A stretch of DNA of 64,000 nt from Notamacropus eugenii (GCF_028372415.1 NC_092878.1:2135501-2199500); one strand, 5' to 3'. Positions 1 through 12,045 are shown, counted from the stretch's first letter. Notes: generated by a model from the sequence alone, not told the origin. Numbers and translations: made by a program.

Positions 1-31
1 GCTCTTAATAACAAAATAAATATAAATTGGT

Positions 32-430
32 AATTTAAAGGATATTAGACCTGAGAGGGACCTCAAATTCGCTTCTTCCAGCCTCAGATTCTATTAGCTT
101 ATGAACTTAGTCCTCACCTAGTCCAAATCCTTCATTTTAAGATGAGTAAACTAAGGTACAATGAAGGTAATGGGTTTTGCCAAGGTCATTCTGCTAGGGG
201 TAGAAACTAAATAAGAATCTAGAACTCCTAGCCCAAGACCAGGATCTTTTCCTTCATAATTAGGATCATAGGCTTAGAGTTGGATGGGATCTTAGAGGTC
301 ATTAAGTCTAAACCTTCATTTTCAGGTGAAGAAATTAATGTTCAAACTTGCCCAAGGTCACTAAACTCTGCCTAGAACTTCAACCATAATCCTTTAACCA
401 CTGGGGCTCTGTTAACTACTAGCCTAATCC
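32..430 (+). repeat. Two old MIR-type SINE fragments
   Basis: Two successive stretches each read like the MIR/CORE-SINE body: a 'gagggacctcaaa' or 'gggatcttagaggtc' lead, then a gatgagtaaact or gtgaagaaatt block, then a 'ccaaggtca' block. The copies are well diverged. Positions 431-563 show nothing recognisable. Confidence 0.6.
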
Positions 431-563
431 TATTCAACAGGAAGATTCAGATACTGATCTAGTCTCACACTTATCCTAGCAGTTAGGAGTATTCATTTCA
501 TCCCACAACCAGGGAAGAGTCTAATTCTCTGTCTCACAATTAGTAGATAGCATTCTATCTCCC

Positions 564-1085
564 AGGACAGCTAGGTGGCAGTGGTTAGAGCACCGGAGCT
601 GAACTCAAGACCTGAATTCAAATCCAGCCTCAAATACTTCCTAGCTACGTGACCCTGGGCAAGTCTCTTAACCCTGTTCCTCATCTGTAAAAATAAGCTA
701 GAGAACTGATGGACCCTGAATGCAGATCAAAGCAGAGTTTTTCACTTTATTCTTTCTCATGGATTTTTTTTTCTTTTGATATATTTCTTCTTTCACAACT
801 GTGACTGATATGGAAATATTTTTACATAATAGCACATGTATAAACTATATGAAACTGCCTACCATTTTCAGAAGAGGGGAAGGGAGAGAGAGAGAGGGAG
901 AAAAATTTGGAACTCAAAATTTTGCAAAAATGAATGCCAAAATTTTCTTGACATATAACTGGGGAAAAAAAAAATTTAAAAAATGAGCTAGAGAAGGAAA
1001 TGGCAAAGCACTCTAGTATCTTTGCCAAGAAAACCCCAAATGGGAGTTGCAAAAAGTTGGCTACAACTGAAACAAATGAAAAACA
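564..1085 (+). repeat. Marsupial tRNA-type SINE with RTE-type tail, split by an L1 fragment
   Basis: The head (gacagctaggtggcagtgg) and the middle (gtgaccctgggcaagtc) are the common marsupial tRNA-derived SINE. The tail (ggaaatggcaaagcactc, then ccaagaaaaccccaaatggg) is the type shared with RTE LINE 3' ends. The SINE is interrupted at 706-980 by an L1 3' end. The two halves join cleanly if that piece is removed. Confidence 0.85.
706..980 (+). mobile_element. L1 3' end inserted into the SINE
   Basis: The sequence matches the 3'UTR of the other L1 copies here (ttcacaactgtgactgata, then a purine-rich block, then tgaatgccaaaattttcttg and an A-rich tail). The 10-bp sequence agctagagaa precedes it (696-705) and follows it (986-995), as expected for a target-site duplication. 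It is extremely 5'-truncated, at about 275 bp. Confidence 0.85.
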
Positions 1086-1261
1086 ACAAATCTATCCCAC
1101 AGCTCTGTTGCTGGATGTAAGTACCAGCTCGATATCTAGAGAGGATTGATCTGCCCAGTCAGAATCATTGATAAGCCCCTGTATGCTTAAAAAATCTCAC
1201 TTCCTCCTTGAACAAACTTTTCCGAGCCCAAGTCATGTGAGTTTGGCCTCAACATTATTGT

Positions 1262-1510
1262 CGTCATCATCTGATAATACCTAGTATTTATTACATCTTA
1301 AGATTTGCAAAGCACTTCACATGCATTAACTCATTTGATCCTCACAACAATTACGTGAGGTAGGTACTATTATCTCCATTTTAGATATGAGGAAACTGAG
1401 GTACAGACAACTTAGATGACCTTCCTATGGTCACACAGTATCTGAAGCAGGAGTCTGAAGTCTTCCTGACTGCAATTCCTATGTGCTTCCTACTGTACAC
1501 CTAGCTGTAT
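1262..1510 (+). repeat. MIR SINE, nearly full length
   Basis: The copy shows the classic MIR order: agcacttcacatgcattaac, tttgatcctcacaacaatta, a gaggtaggtactattat block, gaggaaactgaggtacagac and a terminal cactgtaccacctagct-like block. Confidence 0.85.
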
Positions 1511-3422
1511 AATAAAGTTACTTCCCCACAGGTACAGACAAAATTTGCTCAGCTATGTGCTATAGAAGCCCAGGTCTGGAGTCAGATGCAAATCAGCAGG
1601 TGCTTTTCTGTTCCTTGTCTGGTCATTCAGGGAGAGTGAAATCAATGTCAGTCTCTGGCAAGGAAACAATCCACTAGCACCACATCACCTTGACTTTGAG
1701 CCCTGGAGCTGCTAGCACCCCTAATCCCACTACCACATGGCTACTTCTTGTCGCATATTTTTGACCCACCATCAGCCAAAAGCACCACTCCATGAATCAG
1801 GGGAAAGCAGAACGAGAGTATTATACCTTCCAACACTTCTGTAGTTTTGATGGCACTGCTAATGGATTTTTTCTGTTTAACATCTACTTGTCTTTTAGTT
1901 TTCACATTAGGATTAGAGTTGTTACTTTCCTCTCTGAAACTCAGGTCATCAGTGAAGGAACATCATATACAAGGCACAACAACTTTGGAACGGATAGATG
2001 AATTCTTTCTGCTGGTAGAAAAGAACAGTGTCATGGGGAAAAATCTAGAATGGAAAACCATGTCAGCTGCTTCACAGCATGAGTTCCATTTGGGCTTTTT
2101 GTACCTGCCTACATAACAAACTGTTTTCCAGTTTTCCAGCAGTTTTGTCCTATAGTGAATCCCTTCCCCATACCATAGTCTTTGGTTTATCTTGGTATTT
2201 CGCACCTAATAGATGCACAGATCAACTTTTCTATTTTTTAACCATAATCAAATTTGATAATTATTACCTTTAGCATAGGATGAGATCTGATGCTGTTAGG
2301 GTACCTTTTCCTTTCTACTTTTTTATTATTTCTCTTTTAATTTTTGACCTTGTGTTCCTCCAAAAGAATTTCATTTTTCTTCTTTGTTTTTTCCTAGCTC
2401 TATAAAGTAACTGTTTTAGAATTTGATTGGCATAACCCTGAACCTATAAATTAAATTAGGTAGCACTTTCATCTTTCAGTATATTGGAATGGCCAGGACA
2501 ACGAGTATCTCTTCAGTTATCTATATCTTCCTTTATTTCTATAAAAAAAGATTATGGTTGTATTCATATAATTCTGTGTGTCTTGGAAAGTCACTCCCCA
2601 CTATTTTATATGTTCCATAGTTGTTAATATTAATGCAATTTCTTATCTGTCTCTTCTAGTGGTGTTTTATTGATAATATGCAGAATGGTTGTATACAAGC
2701 TGTCTATCCGTTATATCCTGCTTTCTTCATGTGACCGTCCTCTCCTGATATCAAACATACTCACTATTATTCAGGCCCAGATTTTCCCTGTCACCATTAT
2801 CGCTTAGCATTCCTTCCCTTAATCAGACTTACAGTCCAGGATGTGCCAGAGCCCGCTCTAACCAGCTTTAGTTAAAGTTAAAGTTTCAGCAGGAGCATTT
2901 ACCCATCAGAAATCGACCCCTACAAGTCAGGGTGTTATTTATTGTTCTGTTGATTGTCTAGACTTAAGCAAGTGTTAATAACACAGATTATACTTAAAAG
3001 TGCGTATGCATACAGGTTTCCCAGTGGTTAAACGATGTGTGTTACCAGCCCACCCCTGCTTACAGTCTCCCCTGGGGACAGGGAAACCTACATTTTAAGA
3101 CACGCTTAAGTCAGAAGGCCTGAACACGGACACACACTTTCTAACTCTCACCTTTCTGAAAAGAAGCAACTCAATTTAGCAACCCTTTAAAGACACAATT
3201 CAGGCCCTTTGGTAGAGTTGGAACCTGATCGCAGAGAAAAATTTATTACACAATTCTAGTGGAAGATGTGGAGCCGGCTATTCACTTTATAACTTTATAC
3301 CTGAAACTCCACCAAGAAGCAAGCAGAACTAGCTCAGTTTTGCCTTAGGAGGCATACTGTCTCTCAATTGTACACCTGCTATGTAATAGAACAAGTACTT
3401 CACCACCTCTCAATTCTAAGAC
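1511..3422. other. No recognisable gene or repeat
   Basis: About 1.9 kb of AT-rich sequence. The open frames at 1792-2273 are short, overlap on both strands and lack homology I recognise. The stretch from about 2815 to 3230 has slightly higher complexity and a few CpGs, but I could not match it to a repeat or exon. Confidence 0.5.
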
Positions 3423-3423
3423 A

Positions 3424-3460
<37 letters not shown>
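3423..3460. repeat. (AC)n microsatellite
   Basis: An uninterrupted dinucleotide run of about 18 units. The sequence from 3461 to 4440 holds nothing I can identify. Frames of 60-80 codons overlap on both strands there and are treated as chance. Confidence 0.95.
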
Positions 3461-3461
<1 letters not shown>

Positions 3462-4449
3462 CCCTCCCACTCTGGTTGGCACTTAGTACTGAACACACGG
3501 AAGGCACTTGACATATATTTGAACTGAATCTCTTAGTTCATTCCATATTCAATATGGGGGCACAGGGAGGAGTATATTAAAAACAACCTTGTCATTTGTT
3601 TTGTTTTGTTTGGCTCTTGTTTTTAAAGTCAGTCTTGGAGACGAAAAGGAAGACTTGTGATAATAGTTCATTTGTGGTCAAATCTCAGTAAATACTATTT
3701 GAAACCAGAAACCATCAGTTAAATAAACCATCAAGCTGAAAACTCAAGGATTCACTCAGGCGTACTCTATAAATTTGTTGATCTTTGATGGGCATTAAAG
3801 GTTGAGCAGACATCTCCCATATAACGGATAATGGGGAGACTGGCCAGTGAGAGCCCAGGGCTTGGCAATATGCTTGGATGTGTCCCCGCTGGTGGTCTAT
3901 AAAGAGCACGTACAAATACTTCCTTCTTGGTTCCAGTCCAACATGTAAAACTTAAGAAGTCAGTTTCCAGTCATACATGACTAAAGGGGCTTATGGTACG
4001 TAATGACTAAACATCTGCTCATTGACAACAGATTGGAAAGTACCAGTGCCTCAGGAGGTGCTAAACCAGAACTGAGGGACCGCTTTCTCTTTTCCTTCCT
4101 GGAAGCAAGTGAGGCCAAAACTGCCCTGGGTTGCTGGATAGGGAAGCAGATGCATTTCCTCCAGTTGGCCACCCTGTCTCTGTGAGTAACACTGTCTCTG
4201 TTTCTTTTGTTTGTTCTTCCTTAATATTTGGTGAACAAGTGAACGAGGATCCAGAAATGGATTTGTCCGAGTGGTGACCTTGTGATGTCAGCTGGAACAA
4301 CAATGACTGATGACAGAAGAAGCACCTGCAGACACATGTGAAAAGTCACCTGAGGATGGGTGTGGCTATGTTTCCATCACAGAAGGATCCACCACGGAAT
4401 TTCTTTAATTGCCAGGGAACATTATTCAATTTAAAGAGAAATCATGATA

Positions 4450-4835
4450 TTCCATCAATAAGCATGTTTTAAGCACTTAATATATGCTTAGCCTTGTGCT
4501 AAGTGCTAATGCCACAAAGAAAAGCATAAGACAGTCCCCACCCTTAAGGAGTTTAAAGTCTAATGGGGAAGATCACATGCCACCACCTGTGTACGAATAC
4601 AAAGCACACAGGATAAAGTGCAGATGATCAGCTGAGGGAAGGCAGCTAGCATGGAGCTCTATATTTTGAGTCAAGGGACCTAGTTTCCAGTCCTGCCTTT
4701 GTGACTTCCTACCACCTGTATAACCCTGGGCACATAATTTATTCTCTCTGGCCTCTGTTTTCTTATCTATAAAATGAGGTTATTGAACTCATTGGCCTCT
4801 CAGTTTCTTTTCCACTCTAATGCTGGGATTCTGGT
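4450..4835 (+). repeat. MIR3-like SINE followed by a MIR fragment
   Basis: Positions 4450-4640 carry the 'aagcacttaatatatgctt ... gtgctaagtgctaa ... acagtccccacccttaagga' series typical of MIR3-like elements. Positions 4645-4835 resemble a MIR or SINE tail (ccctgggcacataattta, then ctataaaatgaggttattg). AT-rich unassigned sequence follows to 5072. Confidence 0.65.
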
Positions 4836-5074
4836 GTTTATTTACTAATTAACAACATTAGAGCAATAATAACTATAATAATAAAAGCTTAAAAATAAAT
4901 AGCAGTAGCTATTGCCCATTAAAGATGAATTAAAACAGACCCTTTCAAAAATATAAGTCAATGGGAAAATTTACTCCCCCAAATTAATTGACATTCTACT
5001 TTATAAAAATCCATTTTTGGCATAAAGTGAGGTATATGCCTACATAGAAAACATCTGGAGATCCACTACTTGAT

Positions 5075-5235
5075 TGGTTGTTTTCCTGCATTCTCAAAGA
5101 TGACCAAAAGGACATCACTCTGTTGGAGTCAAGGCCTAGTTGGCCCCTCAGTGACTGATCAGATCAGTGCAAGCTCAGAAGGGTCTACCACAGATCTGGC
5201 ACAAATAGTTCATATAATCCATTGATTAACAAGTA
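5075..5235 (-). mobile_element. Non-L1 LINE 3' fragment, same family as the copy at 56.4 kb
   Basis: The plus strand reads ttctcaaagatgaccaaaag, then acatcactctgttggagtca, then gctgatcag-like and agggtctaccacagatctgg blocks. These are the blocks seen at 56,415-56,560, where the minus strand encodes a LINE C-terminus with the TWETLAQDRSAW motif. Only the extreme 3' part remains here. Confidence 0.6.
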
Positions 5236-5344
5236 CACAATGAAACATATGTGATGGCAACTTTCCCACTGGAAAAAAATGAGGGTTCAAACTAAATAAT
5301 CTCTTCCAGATTCCTTCCAGATCTGGGGTTCTCTAGCTAATAGC

Positions 5345-5745
5345 TCTATTTTATGGATGCCATCCACACCTGCCCATCTTCTACAACTCTTGCCTGTCCC
5401 ACTTCCCGGGAGTTCACCACAGGGGACTGACTTAAAGCATTAAGGATTTTCCCTAAATTCTCTTATCATCTCAAGGATAATCATGGATGACCTAGACTGT
5501 TCACCAGTTATCCCATATTCTGGCCACATGACTAGCCAATCTTCTTTTTTGATCATACATTTCTTTGATAACATCCTTTTGGCAACTTCTTCTGCATAAG
5601 TGTTCATAATGTGTTAAGACTTGCTCTCACCTAGCATGCATCTCTCCATTGCCTTTTGAGTGACCTTCAGTGTCAGTTCTTTAGGATTGTGTTGCTCTAT
5701 GTCTCCCAGTCAAATTATGTCTCTCTAACATAAGGATATTATGGA
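5345..5745 (-). mobile_element. RTE-like LINE, ORF2 C-terminal remnant
   Basis: On the minus strand the translation contains VTQKAMERCMLG and then HVAR..DN. This is the arrangement of LINE ORF2 C-termini with a '(V/L)TQRAMER.MLG ... RWAGHVAR..DNRWT' signature. Stop codons and frameshifts show it is dead. It is related to the longer LINE at 33.7-36.5 kb. Confidence 0.65.
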
Positions 5746-6088
5746 GAAGATGACCATTCAGAGGATGAAAAGTGGTGTTTAAAATATCACCAGAAGAACA
5801 TTAGTATCGAAATGATGGACTTTTGTTCCAGAGAGATGCTTGGACAACCCATTTGTATTGACAATGTATTAAAAATGTGCATTGCAGTCCCAAGTGTTTG
5901 TGGCACCATGGTGGCCACAATGCTGTATTAAAAAACTATTGACCTTTAGTGTGCTGAACTGAAGAATATGGGAGAATAAATCTGAATAAAGGCTTCCATT
6001 CACTAGTAATTGAGTTTTCTTTAATAAATGGTAAACAGATTGCTGTGGTGGCATTCATATGGAAGGTGATCTCAGCATTCATTTAGAG

Positions 6089-6265
6089 CAGGAATTCTTA
6101 ACTTTTTCTGGTATCATGGCAGTCTGGAGAAGCCTATGTATCCTTTCTCAGAATAATATTTTTAAATATGTAAAATAAAATACATAGAATTACAATGGAA
6201 AGCGCATTTAGCTATCAAAATAATAATAATTTTTAAAACCTCATAGATTTTCGTTTAACTGTGGA
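6089..6265 (+). mobile_element. hAT-like DNA transposon remnant
   Basis: It begins caggaattcttaacttttt and continues with a 'cagtctggagaagcctatg' block and a 'aaatgtaaaataaaatacat' block, matching a common mammalian non-autonomous hAT-type element whose ends read ggttcttaac/gttaagaacc. The right end is missing. Confidence 0.55.
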
Positions 6266-6420
6266 TAAAGAAGCATTAATGCTAATCTATGGGACTATGA
6301 GGAAATACCTACTGTTTTTGTTTCCATTTTGTATTGAATTCCCAGGAAGACCTGATTGAATCTACCTTTGACACATGGTGGATGTCACTTTGACTTTCTC
6401 AGTGACCTAGGCAATCCTGG

Positions 6421-7043
6421 TATAGGTTCCCAATACTGGGCAATACTGCCCTCTGGGAGGCACTAGAATGAGCAAGGAGGATGGTAATAGTCTCAGGTGC
6501 AATTGGAGAAGGGGGCATTGAATAAAAATAAAGGGGCAGTTGAAGCATGAAGAGAAGAAAAAAAATTTTGAAAAATCATTAGTACATGTTTCATCTGTTC
6601 TGTAACAGAGTTAAAAGTATAGTGATTACATTATTTTCCAAATAAACACACATAATGCAAGTTATAACTAATCAGTGGTCAAGTCTGTCGATAGGTCTTA
6701 ACAAGCAAGTGTTGGCAGTTAAGCATGTAGTGCATTGTGGGGAAGTCCAGCAGGTATCAGCAGGAATATGTGCGTGTAATGATCTGTTTACAATACAGCA
6801 CTATATGACTCTAACCCTAACCCTAAATGCACTACATGACTCACTATTGCATCATCAAAATTTCATTGCAGGAAAAAATAAAAATTTACAATAAATTATT
6901 AAATTTAAGATGTCTTTTTTTAAATGTTTTGTTTGACACAAATAAAAAAAACATTAAAGGGTTAAAGAGAATAGGTTTCCAGGGGGGCAGTGAGTAATTT
7001 TTTTAAAAGGGGGCGGTAGACCAAATAATTTTGGGAACCTCTG
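6421..7043. mobile_element. Candidate hAT-type DNA element with ggttcccaa termini
   Basis: The left end reads aggttcccaatactgg and the right end reads ttttgggaacctctg, giving short inverted termini about 620 bp apart. No transposase reading frame is visible. The 6655-6894 open frame has no recognisable similarity. A tandem pair of ccctaa units lies inside at about 6812. The flanks do not show a clear 8-bp duplication. Confidence 0.4.
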
Positions 7044-8360
7044 CTCTAAGATAATACAGAGGAGGTGCTGGCCTTCATTGGTCAAACGCAAGATCACTTC
7101 TAACTGAAAAGGAAAAAGAAACACCAGAGGGAAGCAAAAGGGAGTAGCTGTAGTCCCAAGTTCATGACCTTTGAGAGAGAAACTCCTGCTTCCTTGGGTG
7201 ATGGCAAACAAAGTCACTGGCACCACATGCCAGGGAGGCTGCTGGACTTTCTTTTTTTAGGGGGTGGGGGTGGGATTCTTGGTTGATTTTAATGCAGTGA
7301 CGCCCCCCCACACATTCAGATACTGCTCTGGGCTAATCAGAGGCACAAGGGCCTCCAATTATTGATATTTCCTTTCTTCATGAAGAAGATGGAATCTGCC
7401 TGAATATGGCTTCATCCTAAACTCATAAATTCAGCCAGAGAGAGCCAAGTGAGACCTTCTGTCCTCTCCAGGGGGCCCTGATACTTTAGCCAAAAGAAAC
7501 TGCCCTAACCAAGACCGTTCCAGGCTGACACATGCTATTTTTCTACTCTCCCTTGGTGACTCAAACATTCAGTTCACAGAAACTTTTGCCTGTGTTTCCT
7601 TCCTTTGTTTTGACTGCTAGCCAGGAGACAGGATCGACAGCCTGTTTTCCCATTCCAGCCGTTGGGTCAAGCCTGGTAAGTATCCCAGGCAGAGAAAGAT
7701 CCATGTTTGTAGGTCCATCTGCTTAACAACAAACACCCGTGTATCCTCTATCTAACCCAAAGATGTTCATGACCATTTATTCCAAGCAGTATTCACCACA
7801 ACAGTTCAGTCCAATGAAAGTACTTGGACGCGCCCTTGGAACTCCCTGTAATAGGATTTGACCTGTATTACCTTCTTTTCCCAATGGAGCTTGAGAAGTA
7901 AGTGGTTGAAAACACAGTGCCCCATCCATACTTTGAGAATATTTTCCCACACATAATCTTAAAAAAATATTCAGTTCCCAGGAAAGCTTTGTAAGGACTT
8001 TTCCCAGTAGCCCACCCTATCCAGTATTAGAGGGGGAAATCGACTCCAGATTAAACTGCAGGAAATCATGGGAGTTTTCTAAATATTCAAATAGGCAATA
8101 ATCCAGGCCACTGCAGGCCCTAGAGATGAATCAGGTTAGGAGAGATAGAAATAATATTTGAAAATCTTGAAACAGAAAAAGAGGAGTGGTTATCACCTAA
8201 TGAGACACAGAGTGGTTTAAAGTTATGGTATTTAGAGTCAAGTTTAGATCACCAATCTCCTGATGACAATATCTTATTTCTATCCCTGGATTTCTCCCCA
8301 TTCCAGGCTGGGCAAAAGCTTATTATGTAGGTGGGAGAGAAGGGTCTAGTACTTTGCAGG
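7044..8360. other. No recognisable gene or repeat
   Basis: About 1.3 kb with no clear transposon, exon or RNA gene. A G-rich stretch (7258-7275) and a short C run (7302-7310) are the only compositional oddities. Confidence 0.45.
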
Positions 8361-8895
8361 AATTTAATTCAATTCAAAATCATTTGTTATGCACCCACTG
8401 TACTAGGCATAGTGTTGAGCACTGAGGTATAAAGACAAAAACAAAATAAACCTTGCTCTCAAGGAGTTTACAGTCTGGAAGCTGGCAAAATCATCACAAC
8501 CCTGGGGGGTCGGTGTTATTATTATCGCCATGTTACAAAAAAGAAAACTGAAGCAGACAGAGGTTAAATGACTTGCCCAGGGTCACACAGCTGGTAACTG
8601 TCTAAGGCTAGATTTGAACTCAGGATTTCATGTCCAAAGAACTATCCACTCCTCTACCTAGCTTTCCTCACTTCTCCTTTAGCTTCCTTGCGTCTTGAAG
8701 TACCTCTACTAAACAGTGGCTCCTCCAACCACAAAGATATGAAGAATTCTCCTCACCCTCCAGACTGCAAGTTCCTTGAAGACAAAAAATATTTTGTTTT
8801 TGTCTTTGTACCCCAGCACTTAACACAGTGCCTAGGACATAGTGGGTATATGTAATATAGGATAATATAATAAATAATAAATGACTTTGAATTGA
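8361..8895 (+). repeat. MIR3-like, MIR and L2 3'-end fragments in series
   Basis: Positions 8361-8480 are MIR3-like (cacccactgtactaggcata, then tgctctcaaggagtttacag). Positions 8500-8665 are a MIR tail (gacttgcccagggtcacaca). Positions 8750-8895 match the L2 3' end (gttccttgaagacaaaaaat, then cacagtgcctaggacatag). Confidence 0.75.
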
Positions 8896-9034
8896 ATTAA
8901 ACTCCTATAACATAATAGTCTTGTCTCCCCCACCTGCATAATAAGTTTTTATTCAGACTGGAGCAAAGAGAAATCCATGAATAGAAATAAGTAGGCTGTA
9001 ATCAGCATATTGGGGATCTGAGGTACATAGGTTG

Positions 9035-9205
9035 GCCATAAAGAAAGGGGGGAAAAGGAGGAAGGGATAGAGGAGGGAAGAGAAAATAAGAGGAAGGAAA
9101 GGATGGAAGAGGGAAAAGAAGAAAGGAAGAAGGAAGGGAGAAAGGAAGGAAGAAAAAAAGGAAGGGAGGGAGAGGGAGAGGAAGGAAAGAAGGTACAAGC
9201 AGGGA
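9035..9205. repeat. Purine-rich (GGAA/GAAGG)n tract
   Basis: About 170 nt almost free of pyrimidines on the plus strand. The open frames read across it on the minus strand are low-complexity Ser/Phe/Pro/Leu strings and are not genes. The flanks to 9585 show nothing recognisable. Confidence 0.9.
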
Positions 9206-9585
9206 AATAATAAATAAAGATCCAAGGGGAGAGTGAAGGAAGTGAGTGAATGCAAGGCCAAAATGGGTTAACTGGACAAAGGTTAGCAATGTCACTGAGG
9301 AGAAGAAAGGCCAGCTGGGACTAAAGTTGGAGCCTAGGAATCTGGGGAGGTGAACAGCCAGCTGGCATCCAAATCAGTTAATATCAATGACTAAAAATAG
9401 GCACTAGGGAACCAGTTCCTTCTTACTCAATAGTCACACTGAGTAGGAACCTCCTATCTTACCTATGCATAGAGCCAAGCAGGCTGGCAAAGATTTTTTT
9501 TAAAGTGCTTTTTTAAAAATGTCTAGAAAAAGGAACTATGGATCTATTCCACAAAAGTCATTAAACTGTTTCTCCCTTTTGACCT

Positions 9586-9822
9586 AGACAGCTAGGTGGT
9601 GCAGAGTACTGGGTCTCAAATCAGGAAAATTCATCTTCCTGAGTTCAAATCTGGCCTCAGACACTTCCTAGCTGTGTGACCCTGGGCAAGTCACTTCACC
9701 TTGTTTGCCTCAGTTTCCTTATCTGTAAAAGGAACTGAAGAAGAAAATGGCAAAACATTCCAGTATCTTTGCCAGTAAAAGTCCAAATGGGGTCAGGACA
9801 AGTTGGACACAACTGAACAACA
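9586..9822 (+). repeat. Marsupial tRNA-type SINE with RTE-type tail
   Basis: Full-length copy with the agacagctaggtggtgcaga head, gtgtgaccctgggcaagtca middle, and gaaaatggcaaaacattc plus tttgccagtaaaagtcc tail. Confidence 0.85.
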
Positions 9823-10430
9823 GACCTTTTGATGCAGCGTTACCACTGCAAGGTCTATATCCTCAAAGACATAAAAGAACAAGTAAAAAGTCCCACATAC
9901 ATGCAAATATTTCTAACAACTCTTCCTGTGGTGGCAAAAAAGGGGAACCAAGGGGTTGCCCATCAATTGAGGAATGGCTAAATAAGTTATGGGAAATTAA
10001 TGTGATAATGTGTAAGAAATGATGAAGGGGAGATTTCAGAGAAACCTGAGAAGACTTGTTTGAACTGATATGTACTAAAATAAGTTAGAACCAGAAGAAC
10101 AATTTACACAATGAAAACAATATTGCAAAAACAACTTTGAAAGACAAGAACTCTGATCAATACAATGACAAACCACAAATTCCAGAGGACTTATAATGAA
10201 ACATGCTGCACGCTTCTTAACAGAGAGACGATGGACTCAGAGTGCCAATGGAGACATAGCTTTTTTTTTTGATGTAGCCAATGTGAGAATTGGTTTTGCT
10301 TGACTATACACTTTTGTAACAGGATTGTTTTTGCTTTTTCTTCTTTCTCAGTTGGTGAAGAGGGACACAGTGGGAGGGAGAGGAGAGATTTTTATTGACT
10401 GAAAAAATAAAATGTAATTTAAAAAAATGA
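9823..10430 (+). mobile_element. L1 3' end (ORF2 C-terminus and 3'UTR)
   Basis: The segment continues the L1 ORF2 C-terminal reading (cttcctgtggtggcaaaaaa, then gcccatcaattgaggaatgg) into a T-rich and purine-rich 3'UTR and an A-rich end. It is severely 5'-truncated and is joined directly to the 3' end of the preceding SINE. Confidence 0.8.
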
Positions 10431-10952
10431 ATGACTGGAAAAGAGTGGTTTTGCAGAAGTCTCTGTGAACTGTGTGTTCAATAGATTCACTGGGATAGAG
10501 CCATGGGTGGGTCTCTGCACCGTGCCTACGGAAATGTCTCTTGGTAGTTTGAAAAATTACATAATGCCATTATGAAGCTTGTGACCAAACTCAGAGGTTG
10601 TATGTGGGTGTGGCTTGTAATGCAAGTTTCTTTTAAGTACCTTTTTTTAAATTAGAGAATTAATGTCCGCTTGATTTAAATGCATGTTTTTAAAAAAAAA
10701 AATTGGTGTAAAAGATGCATCTTGATCCCAAACATGTGATTCTGGACACTGTAGAAAAGAATAAAGTTAAAAATGTCTTCACTGACTGGTGTGCTATGCC
10801 TAGAACAAACAGGAAACAGTTTTCTAGAATATTCCATTTTGTTCCCAAGCAATGATACATCGTTTTTTCTAATAAATAAATACAGTTAAATTCAACAAGG
10901 ATTTATTAAACACCTCCAGCATTGACTAGTCCCATTTTTTGCCAACTTTGGA
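10431..10952. other. Unassigned, with a MIR3-like start at the end
   Basis: Mostly AT-rich sequence without recognisable features. Positions 10,870-10,925 (caacaaggatttattaaaca) look like the start of a MIR3-like SINE. Confidence 0.4.
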
Positions 10953-11147
10953 CAGGAATACTTAACTTTGGATCCAAGAAAGCCTAAAGGATCCATGGAT
11001 GTATTTCAGAGGCTCTGTGAGCTTGGATAGGTAATCCTTTGTATTTTCTTTTATGCATTTAAAAATACATTCTTTTGAAAATGGATCCATAGGTCTCACC
11101 AGATTGCAAAAGGGGCCCTTGTTACAAAAAAAGGGTAAGGACACCTG
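10953..11147. mobile_element. Non-autonomous hAT-type element
   Basis: The left end caggaatacttaactttgg and right end agggtaaggacacctg form imperfect inverted termini. The interior (ttcagaggctctgtgagctt, then ccataggtctcaccagattg) recurs in diverged form at 23.35-23.53 kb. No 8-bp flanking duplication is obvious. Confidence 0.55.
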
Positions 11148-11220
11148 AACTATTGGGGTGAGAAAAGACCTTATGTAGAAAGTAACATTTGAACTGACCT
11201 CCGAAGGAAGCTAGGGATTT

Positions 11221-11455
11221 TCAAATACCACCGCTGAAGCTTAAATACTTTGGCCACATAATGAAAAGACAGGACTCACTGAAAAAGATTCTGATGTTAG
11301 GAAAGATTGAAGGTAAAAGGAGATGGAGAGACAATGTCATGGAAGTCACAGATGTAAGCTTGGACAGACTTCCGGAAATAGTGAAGGAAGAGGTAGTGCT
11401 GTGCATGAGATTATGAAGAGTCCAACATGACCGAATGACTGAACCACAGTAAGAA
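11221..11455 (+). mobile_element. RTE LINE 3' end (BovB-like ORF2 C-terminus)
   Basis: The plus strand translates, with frameshifts, to a GHIMKRQDSLKK-like then KIEGKRR-like string followed by SLDRLPEIVKEE. This is the conserved C-terminus of RTE/BovB-type LINEs. The end (tccaacatgaccgaatgact) matches the tails of the RTE-type SINEs in this window, which fits RTE-driven SINE mobilisation. Confidence 0.75.
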
Positions 11456-11496
11456 GGTATTTTATGACACAGAAGTGAAAGAGAGCACAGAGAGAA

Positions 11497-11660
11497 CAGT
11501 CAGTAAGCAATTATTAAGCATTTACTGTGTGCCATGCATTGTGCTAAATGCTTAGGGGCAGAAAGGAAGGTCAAAACACGGACCCCCAAGGAACTTCCAT
11601 TCTGTGGGGGAGAAAAAAGAAGCAAGTAACTAGGTACATACAAAATGCATGCAGTGCAAC
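11497..11660 (+). repeat. MIR3-like SINE
   Basis: The order agcaattattaagcatttac, gtgtgccatgcattgtgcta, then an 'aaggaacttccattctgtgg' block is characteristic. Confidence 0.75.
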
Positions 11661-12045
11661 CAAAATGTCATCTCAGAGGGGTGGTTTGTGCTTTTGGAAA
11701 GTGAAGTTCGATGGTATTCGAGTGAGGAACACGGACCCAGAAGAAGCCGAGATGTACTTAGTTGTTCATTCCCTTTGGTAACTCAAAGGTTAAGAAGCCT
11801 TCAAGTTCGTGTGTAGTTTTTCCCACGAGTCGAAATGAGAGGCTGAGTTATCCACGTCTCCTTTTGCCTCCAGGCAAAGTGTAGATTAGCGAAGAGCCAG
11901 TTGGAGGAGTCTGGTTTGTTTGTTTGTTTCCTGTTCTTTAGTTTTGTGAGTGGAGTCCATTGTTCTGCTGTGGAAGTTGGAAGACGTGGTTTTTAAGAAA
12001 GTGTCTCCTGTTTGCGTGCTTGGATGTCTTTATCGTTTCTGACGG
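11661..12045. other. Unassigned, slightly CpG-bearing
   Basis: No repeat recognised. Several CpGs remain (11,706-11,760 and 11,800-11,870), unlike most of the surrounding repeats. The 77-codon frame ending here begins inside the MIR3-like SINE, so I do not call a gene. Confidence 0.4.

Noticed and set aside
6810-6827. Telomere-like ccctaa repeats, as of an interstitial telomere
   Set aside because: Only two to three units, inside an AT-rich transposon-like element. Chance is sufficient.
9002-9295. Leucine/serine-rich frames suggesting a membrane protein
   Set aside because: Both minus-strand frames read a purine tract on the opposite strand and have no conserved features.
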